Shown in pieces: positions 4,005 to 8,451 of a stretch of DNA of 8,451 nucleotides. Each line of letters begins with the position of its first letter. The stretch's first letter is position 1. This DNA comes from Candidatus Zixiibacteriota bacterium (lineage in GTDB: Bacteria; Zixibacteria; MSB-5A5; GN15; JACZUZ01): contig JADFNA010000054.1 in NCBI GenBank assembly GCA_022563625.1, forward strand, positions 1-8,451, given 5' to 3'. A program made the translations under genes and the position numbers. A model generated the notes under the pieces. The model did not search any database. It saw nothing but the letters and a program-made list of their open reading frames with translations, and had not been told where the DNA came from.

Positions 4005-4078
4005 GGGCAATTAGCTCAGTTGGTTAGAGCGTTCGGTTCACATCCGAGAGGTCACTGGTTCGAATCCAGTATTGCCCA
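4005..4078 (+). tRNA. tRNA-Val (anticodon CAC)
   Basis: This is a complete cloverleaf. The acceptor GGGCAAT (4005-4011) pairs with ATTGCCC (4071-4077), with discriminator A4078. The D stem is GCTC/GAGC. The anticodon stem TTCGG/CCGAG has one G-U pair and encloses the loop TTCACAT with anticodon CAC at 4039-4041, which reads GUG. The T arm is ACTGG/CCAGT around TTCGAAT. CCA is not encoded. It is probably the second tRNA of the transcript started at the 3643 promoter and closed by the terminator at 4281. Confidence 0.96.
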
Positions 4079-4280
4079 GATTAACCGAGCGGGCGAATTG
4101 GTCCGATAGGATTTATGAGCATGATGAGGCGCGTGTAGAAAACATGAGACGAATCGAGCCACAATCGGCGGGTGTCCAGCGACACCTCCGAGGCGGGACT
4201 CCCGGCCATCGATATGCTAATGCCCCGATGAGAGGCGGCAAAACGCAAGAGATGGGACGGCGAAGTCCGGGAAATCCATA
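4079..4280 (+). other. Transcribed trailer between tRNA-Val and the terminator
   Basis: These 200 bases end directly in the terminator stem. They contain a hairpin GGTGTC/GACACC (4171-4186), a CATCG/CGATG pairing and a GGAC/GTCC hairpin near the end. An open frame here can only start at a TTG inside the tRNA 3' end, so it is not taken as a gene. The trailer is long for a tRNA unit and might hold an unrecognised small RNA. Confidence 0.35.
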
Positions 4281-4320
4281 AGGCGCAGTGACCGAGTAGA
4301 TCGGGAACTGCGCCTTTTTT
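4281..4320 (+). terminator. Strong intrinsic terminator of the tRNA operon
   Basis: The 9-bp stem AGGCGCAGT (4281-4289) with ACTGCGCCT (4307-4315) contains an inner CCGA/TCGG hairpin and is followed by six T (4315-4320). Confidence 0.93.
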
Positions 4321-4396
4321 AACGGAGACAGTTCTGTAAAAGCGCAGTTTTTTGAAGAGAAAACGACAACAGCTCACACAAAGACAATAACGATGG

Positions 4397-4425
4397 TAGA
4401 CACAGAAATACACACACACTATTAC
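4397..4425 (+). promoter_or_regulatory. Weak promoter candidate for the zinc-ribbon gene
   Basis: TAGACA (4397-4402), a 17-base (AC)-rich spacer and TATTAC (4420-4425) are four- and five-of-six matches. Initiation near 4432 would leave almost no leader and cut into the AGGGG ribosome site, so the true promoter may lie elsewhere between 4321 and 4400. Confidence 0.25.
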
Positions 4426-4439
4426 ACAGGGGAACGCAC

Positions 4440-5189
4440 ATGACCATAGCGGAAACCAGTGAGGTACGAAGTATGCATCCTGATTTGGAGCTATTGCTGC
4501 AGTTGCAAAGCGTGGATTATGAAATCGACGAGTTGGAGAGGTCCAAAGAGTACATGCCGGATATGATGGACACCCTGCGTGAAGAGATGGCAAAATCCGA
4601 GACAACCCACCGCGAGGCTGTCGAGGAACTCACACACTTGAAAACGCGTGAGAAAGTCGCCGAACTTGAGCTGGCGTCACTTCAGGAAGACCTCAAACGC
4701 TATCAATCCCAGATGATGGCGATTAAGACGAACAAAGAATATGACGCGCTGGTCAGCGAAATTGATACTCTGAAAGGGCGCATCTCGGAAAAGGAGAACG
4801 AGATTCTGCAGTCCGCCGAAAGGCAGGAGGAGATCCAGAACTCCCTCGAGGGTTTGCAAAGCAACGCCAGTTTGATAAAAGAAAACAACGGCATACAGCT
4901 AGGCTCTCTGCAACAACGGCTTGATTCGGTTGGTGATAAAGTCGCCGAGCGGGACCATGAACGCCAGCGTATTGTGACACAGGTTAGCCGTCCGTCGATG
5001 TCAATTTATGACCGTGTGCGCCGGGGCAAGGGCGCCCAGGTTGTTGTGTATGTCAAGAAACGGGCCTGCGGAGGATGTTTCAAGGCCGTGCCGCCCCAGC
5101 GATATCAGGAAATCAGACGCGGCTCGCGGGTGATCACCTGCGACAATTGCGGGCGGCTGCTGGTGTATACGCTCAAGGAGTCTGAATAG
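4440..5189 (+). CDS. Coiled-coil protein with C-terminal C4 zinc ribbon (COG1579/DUF164 family)
   Basis: The product has 249 residues, typical for the family. Residues ~12-190 are a long charged heptad-rich coiled coil with the family-typical run Met-Met-Ala-Ile-Lys-Thr-Asn-Lys-Glu-Tyr-Asp-Ala-Leu. The C-terminal ribbon has Cys210-x2-Cys213 and Cys234-x2-Cys237, which should bind one zinc ion. A family-typical Ile-Tyr-Asp-Arg-Val-Arg and a Pro-Pro-Gln motif lie before and between the cysteine pairs. Relatives are cytoplasmic with a proposed nucleic-acid role, but no settled function; in several phyla the gene lies near rnpB, as here. The start at 4440 follows AGGGG. A second ATG at 4473 follows GAGG at 8 bases and gives the usual family N-terminus His-Pro-Asp-Leu, so the true start could be 11 residues shorter. 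No clear terminator follows. Confidence 0.9.
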   Translation: MTIAETSEVRSMHPDLELLLQLQSVDYEIDELERSKEYMPDMMDTLREEMAKSETTHREAVEELTHLKTREKVAELELASLQEDLKRYQSQMMAIKTNKEYDALVSEIDTLKGRISEKENEILQSAERQEEIQNSLEGLQSNASLIKENNGIQLGSLQQRLDSVGDKVAERDHERQRIVTQVSRPSMSIYDRVRRGKGAQVVVYVKKRACGGCFKAVPPQRYQEIRRGSRVITCDNCGRLLVYTLKESE

Positions 5190-5350
5190 GTTTTTTGGGT
5201 TTGAACGTTTTCAGTTTCAGACAAAAAGCAGGCTAAACGGTTGGCAAATCGGTTAGCGGCCAATGGTCTAATATACGATACTGTGATATATGAGTAGAAT
5301 GAGCGAAAAATTTGTGACTCTCGACACCCCCGCTGCTCCCGTTGTCTCTC

Positions 5351-5358
5351 AGGAGAGG
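5351..5358 (+). promoter_or_regulatory. Ribosome binding site that favours the internal guaB start
   Basis: AGGAGAGG lies 6-9 bases ahead of the ATG at 5365. The ATG at 5290 has no such sequence. Confidence 0.55.
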
Positions 5359-5364
5359 GCCGAT

Positions 5365-6849
5365 ATGACTGATCTCTCGGGGCAGTCGTCTTCGGGAATC
5401 CCCGAGGCTCTGACATTTGATGATGTTCTGCTGGCGCCCGCATATTCCTCAGCGCTGCCATCCGAAGTTGATGTCGGCGCGAATCTGACAGGCGGCATTC
5501 GAATGCAGATTCCGATCATTTCCTCTGCGATGGATACGGTGACCGAAGCGCCACTGGCGATCGCCCTGGCCCGTCAGGGTGGAATCGGGGTGGTGCACAA
5601 GAACATGTCGACCGAACGCCAGGCGGAGGAGGTTGACAAAGTCAAACGCTCCGAGTCAGGAATGATTGTTGATCCGGTTACGTTGACTCCTGATAAGCTT
5701 ATTTCGGATGCTCTGGCGGTTATGAAGCATTTCTCGATTTCCGGCATTCCGGTGGTTGATAAGTCCGGCAGGCTGGCTGGAATTCTGACTAACCGTGACC
5801 TGCGTTTTTTGCGAAACCTGAACCAGCCAATATCGGATGTAATGACCACAGAGAATCTGGTGACTGCCCGCGAGGGTATCACTCTCGAGCAAGCGCAGGA
5901 AAAGCTCCATCAGCACCGAATTGAAAAGCTACTGATTGTCGATGAACGCGGCCATCTCAAGGGCATGATTACCGTCAAGGACATCCTGAAAAAGATTCAA
6001 TACCCTGAGGCCTGCAAAGATGGGCGCGGCCGGTTGCGTGTCGCCGCCGCGGTGGGTGTTGGGCCGGACCTTGACGCTCGTCTGGAGGCGCTGGCCAGGG
6101 CAGGTGTTGATGTATTCGCAGTAGATTCTTCACACGGCCATAGTAAAGGTGTGCTGGAAGGAATCGAACGGATCAAAAGCAGTTACCCGGACATCCCGAT
6201 AATCGGCGGCAATGTCGCCACCGGCGCCGGGGCTAAAGCCCTGATTGAAGCCGGTGTAGATGCGGTAAAAGTTGGAATTGGACCGGGGTCGATTTGCACT
6301 ACCCGGGTGGTGACAGGCTGTGGTGTGCCGCAGGTCACGGCAGTTATGGAAGCCTCGGATGTTGCTGATCAGCATGGAATTCCGGTTATCGCCGACGGCG
6401 GGATTCGTTATTCGGGCGATATCGTCAAGGCTCTGGCGGCCGGCGCCAGTTCAGTTATGGTCGGCTCGCTGTTTGCGGGCTGTGAGGAGGCGCCGGGCGA
6501 AACATCGCTGTTTGAGGGCCGCGCATTCAAAGTCTATCGTGGAATGGGCTCGCAGGGGGCGATGAAAGAGGGCTCGTCTGAGCGTTATTTCCAGCAGAGT
6601 TCGGATGATATGTCGAAGTTTGTTCCCGAGGGTGTGGAGGGTATGGTTCCGGTGCGCGGGCCAGTGGCTGACTCCATATTTCAATTGATCGGCGGCATCC
6701 GTTCCGGTATGGGTCTGTGTGGAGCGGCTGATATTGAACAGTTGCGCCGCGATTCTCGTTTTGTGCGGATCACCGCCTCCGGGGTGCGTGAGTCTCATCC
6801 ACATTCGGTATTAATCTCCAAAGAACCTCCGAATTATCGCCGTTTGTAG
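5365..6849 (+). CDS. guaB: Inosine-5'-monophosphate dehydrogenase
   Basis: This cytoplasmic enzyme oxidises IMP to XMP with NAD+, the committed step of GMP synthesis. I chose the ATG at 5365 (494 aa, the usual bacterial length) because it has a strong ribosome site and begins shortly before the conserved [10 protein letters not shown]. The frame also extends to an ATG at 5290 (519 aa), whose extra residues look unconserved and lack a ribosome site. Residues below count from 5365. Two CBS domains (about 95-210) are inserted in the TIM barrel, as usual, and normally bind adenine or guanine nucleotides for allosteric control. The catalytic loop Gly-Pro-Gly-Ser-Ile-Cys311-Thr-Thr-Arg carries the nucleophile. 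The flap Gly-Met-Gly-Ser-Gln-Gly-Ala-Met with Arg407-Tyr408 supplies the water-activating pair. Nothing is missing. guaA is not next to it. Confidence 0.96.
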   Translation: MTDLSGQSSSGIPEALTFDDVLLAPAYSSALPSEVDVGANLTGGIRMQIPIISSAMDTVTEAPLAIALARQGGIGVVHKNMSTERQAEEVDKVKRSESGMIVDPVTLTPDKLISDALAVMKHFSISGIPVVDKSGRLAGILTNRDLRFLRNLNQPISDVMTTENLVTAREGITLEQAQEKLHQHRIEKLLIVDERGHLKGMITVKDILKKIQYPEACKDGRGRLRVAAAVGVGPDLDARLEALARAGVDVFAVDSSHGHSKGVLEGIERIKSSYPDIPIIGGNVATGAGAKALIEAGVDAVKVGIGPGSICTTRVVTGCGVPQVTAVMEASDVADQHGIPVIADGGIRYSGDIVKALAAGASSVMVGSLFAGCEEAPGETSLFEGRAFKVYRGMGSQGAMKEGSSERYFQQSSDDMSKFVPEGVEGMVPVRGPVADSIFQLIGGIRSGMGLCGAADIEQLRRDSRFVRITASGVRESHPHSVLISKEPPNYRRL

Positions 6850-7030
6850 TCTGAGCGGGTGGCGCTTCCCATTCTCGATTTCTCTCTAACGCAATCCAAG
6901 TAGTCAATTCCGGGACGATTTCTATCGAAGCCTGTTCCAACCGGGGTTCCAGCCTCTTCCTCAAGACTCTTTTTTACTAGGGCTGGGGGCGCTTTTGATG
7001 TATCTTGTCGCCAGTGAAGTTGTTGGACGT

Positions 7031-7036
7031 TATAAG
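7031..7036 (+). promoter_or_regulatory. Candidate -10 box of rnpB
   Basis: TATAAG lies 22 bases before the P1 stem. The best -35 is TTGTCG (7005-7010), but the spacer of 20 bases is long, so only the -10 is called. The 200 bases between guaB and this point hold no gene and no convincing terminator. Confidence 0.35.
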
Positions 7037-7052
7037 ACATAAGGAGCAAGCA

Positions 7053-7454
7053 AAGAGAAGAGAAAGGTACGGTCGCGCGGCTGCAAGCGGTTTTTTGCCG
7101 CAGGGCAGAAGTGAGGAAAGTCCGAGCTCCACTGAATCGGGACGCCCGGTAACGCCGGGGCGGAGCAATCCGACGGAAAGCGCCACAGAAAATATACCGC
7201 CAGGCTCTTAGCGCCTGGTAAGGGTGAAATCGGGGTGTAAGAGACCCCGCCCGGGCCGGGCAACCGGTCCCTGAGGTAAGCCCCTTCCGGAGCAAGGTCA
7301 AATAGGGAGAGAGGGTAGATTCAGCCCGCCTGTATCTCCGGGTAGACCGCAAAGAGCGGCCTGGCAACAGTCCGCCAAGATAAATGACCGTTATCTGAAA
7401 AGCGCCTCTGGCGCCCGAAGATCACAGAACTCGGCTTACACTTTCTCTTTTCTT
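7053..7454 (+). ncRNA. rnpB: RNase P RNA, bacterial type A
   Basis: This is the catalytic RNA that removes 5' leaders from pre-tRNAs, acting with the RnpA protein. The universal 5' core GAGGAAAGTCCGAGCTCC (7113-7130) is present, followed by the ACAGAAAATA...CCGCC region (about 7186-7202), GGTAAGGGTGAAA, the GTAAGAG stretch and AGGTAAGCCCC (loop 15, where GGU pairs with tRNA CCA). AAATAGGG, the late GATAAATGACCG and the 3' core ACAGAACTCGGCTTA (7425-7439) complete it. The ends were set by the P1 helix. An all-purine strand (7053-7066) pairs over 14 positions, with one G-U, with an all-pyrimidine strand (7441-7454). The T-rich 3' strand probably also ends transcription. Ends are accurate to about 10 bases. 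Confidence 0.96.
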
Positions 7455-7517
7455 CTTGCTATACAAATTATTGTTTCAAGAATTATTACTTCAAGAACGC
7501 AGGTTTTGAATCCCACA

Positions 7518-8451
7518 ATGAATCCATCCACCAAGGCCGTACGTGAGCGCTGGGTGGTGGCGGAGTGGCCTCCGGCCGAGAAAGTCAACGAGATAGCGAC
7601 TTCCTGCCAGCTTCCTCGCGCGATCGCATCGATTATGATTGATCGCGGGATCGACACGCTCGAAGCAATTGATCGTTTTCTACATCCCTCGCTGGACATG
7701 CTGGAAGACCCATTCTCTCTTAAGGGATTGCAGGCCGGGGTTGAGCGCGTGGCGATGGCCCTTCAGTCCAATGAAAAAATCACCGTGTACGGAGATTATG
7801 ACGTCGACGGTATCACGGCCACTTCGACACTCTATCTGGCGTTGAACAAGCTCGGCGCTCAGGTGAGCTATTATCTGCCCAATCGGTTGATCGAGGGCTA
7901 TGGTCTCTCGCCAGAGGGAATTGACCATGTCGCAAAAAACGGCACAACCCTGATTATCACAGTCGATACCGGTATTACGGCTGTCGAAGAGATTGAATAT
8001 GCCAGGAGCAAGGGAATTGATGTTATTGTCACCGATCACCACGAACCAGGTGAAAAGCTTCCCAAGCCGGTGACAATAATTAATCCCAAACAGCCGGGCT
8101 GCACATATCCCGCCGGGGAGCTGTCCGGAGTTGGGGTCGCATTCAAATTCGCGCAGGGTCTCTATACGCATTTGAATCAGGATGGCTCGGAATTGTATGA
8201 GCATCTTGATCTGGTGGCGATGGGCACCTCGGCCGATATAGTTCCGCTAATCAACGAAAACCGGATTCTGACTCATTTCGGCATCAGACAAATCGCCCGC
8301 ACAAACAAACCGGGGCTCAAGTCTCTGGTTTTTGTGTCCGGACTGAGTGGAAAAGAGTTAAACGCCAATCATATAATTTTTGTGCTGGCGCCAAGAATCA
8401 ACGCTGTTGGCAGACTGGGGGATGCGACACAAGCGATCAAGCTGCTCACGA
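7518..8451 (+). CDS. recJ: Single-stranded-DNA-specific exonuclease RecJ, N-terminal part (runs off right edge)
   Basis: 311 codons are visible of a protein usually about 560-580 aa long. RecJ degrades single-stranded DNA 5' to 3' with Mn2+ or Mg2+ and works in RecF-pathway recombination, mismatch repair and base excision repair. The DHH-superfamily motifs are clear: Tyr91-Gly-Asp-Tyr-Asp-Val-Asp-Gly (Asp93, 95 and 97 are metal ligands), Asp150-Thr-Gly, Thr-Asp173-His-His-Glu, Gly-Val-Gly-Val-Ala-Phe-Lys, Gly-Thr-x-Ala-Asp-Ile-Val-Pro-Leu, and the late Pro-Arg-Ile-Asn295-Ala-Val-Gly-Arg-Leu. The opening Trp-Val-Val near residue 12 is also typical of RecJ N-termini. The DHHA1 and OB-fold parts lie outside the window. 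The ATG at 7518 has only a weak AGG 14 bases upstream; it starts about 64 bases after rnpB, so it may depend on read-through or a poor site. Confidence 0.95.
   Translation, partial: MNPSTKAVRERWVVAEWPPAEKVNEIATSCQLPRAIASIMIDRGIDTLEAIDRFLHPSLDMLEDPFSLKGLQAGVERVAMALQSNEKITVYGDYDVDGITATSTLYLALNKLGAQVSYYLPNRLIEGYGLSPEGIDHVAKNGTTLIITVDTGITAVEEIEYARSKGIDVIVTDHHEPGEKLPKPVTIINPKQPGCTYPAGELSGVGVAFKFAQGLYTHLNQDGSELYEHLDLVAMGTSADIVPLINENRILTHFGIRQIARTNKPGLKSLVFVSGLSGKELNANHIIFVLAPRINAVGRLGDATQAIKLLT

Noticed and set aside
4072..4281. 69-aa frame after tRNA-Val
   Set aside because: Its only start is a TTG inside the tRNA 3' strand, and it ends in the terminator stem.
4081..4605. 174-aa minus-strand frame
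   Set aside because: It crosses the terminator and the zinc-ribbon gene start; its Cys/Phe/Tyr-rich composition is an artefact of the AC-rich leader.
6850..7030. guaB terminator
   Set aside because: A T run at 6969-6975 exists, but no stable stem directly precedes it.
6834..7367. 177-aa minus-strand frame
   Set aside because: It lies across rnpB, whose conserved RNA motifs explain the sequence.
7680..8204. 174-aa minus-strand frame
   Set aside because: It is antisense to recJ, whose DHH motifs are unmistakable on the plus strand.

Overview
The window looks like a chromosomal segment of a little-cultured Gram-negative-type bacterium. Its core genes prefer G/C-ending codons, its tRNA genes lack an encoded CCA, and it carries a type A RNase P RNA. 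The order COG1579 zinc-ribbon gene, guaB, rnpB, recJ and the PilZ-like N-terminus remind me of Zixibacteria and related FCB-group genomes. That placement is an impression and was not tested.

Layout. Positions 1-256 (minus) hold the N-terminal part of a FemAB/GNAT-like acyltransferase with a TTG start, cut by the window edge. Positions 525-776 (minus) hold a short ORF that begins like a PilZ protein and then loses the pattern, so it is probably decayed. Positions 823-1515 have no convincing gene but carry a large stem-loop, several promoter-like sites and repeats.

Positions 1516-3583 form an AT-richer block of three plus-strand genes with codon use unlike the flanks. They are a 96-aa GIY-YIG nuclease-domain protein, a 283-aa probable DNA-binding protein (two winged-helix-like regions joined by a Lys/Arg/Ser-rich linker), and a 263-aa protein with a HEPN-type Arg-x6-His motif and a C-terminal winged-helix-like domain. 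The last two overlap by 20 bases. The block is bracketed by two copies of a 42-bp promoter sequence (40/42 identical). The right copy drives the downstream tRNA genes. Imperfect GC-rich inverted repeats lie just inside the copies. I read this as an accessory cassette at a tRNA promoter, possibly defence- or stress-related; that function is inference.

Positions 3687-4320 are a tRNA transcription unit: promoter, tRNA with CAU anticodon (Ile2 favoured over Met), a 244-nt structured spacer, tRNA-Val(CAC), a 200-nt spacer and a strong intrinsic terminator. Housekeeping genes follow: the coiled-coil zinc-ribbon protein (4440-5189), IMP dehydrogenase guaB (GMP synthesis; start probably 5365 rather than 5290), RNase P RNA rnpB (about 7053-7454, which matures tRNA 5' ends) and recJ (7518 to the right edge, single-strand 5'-3' exonuclease). 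From the tRNA unit onward the region serves tRNA maturation, guanine nucleotide synthesis and DNA repair.
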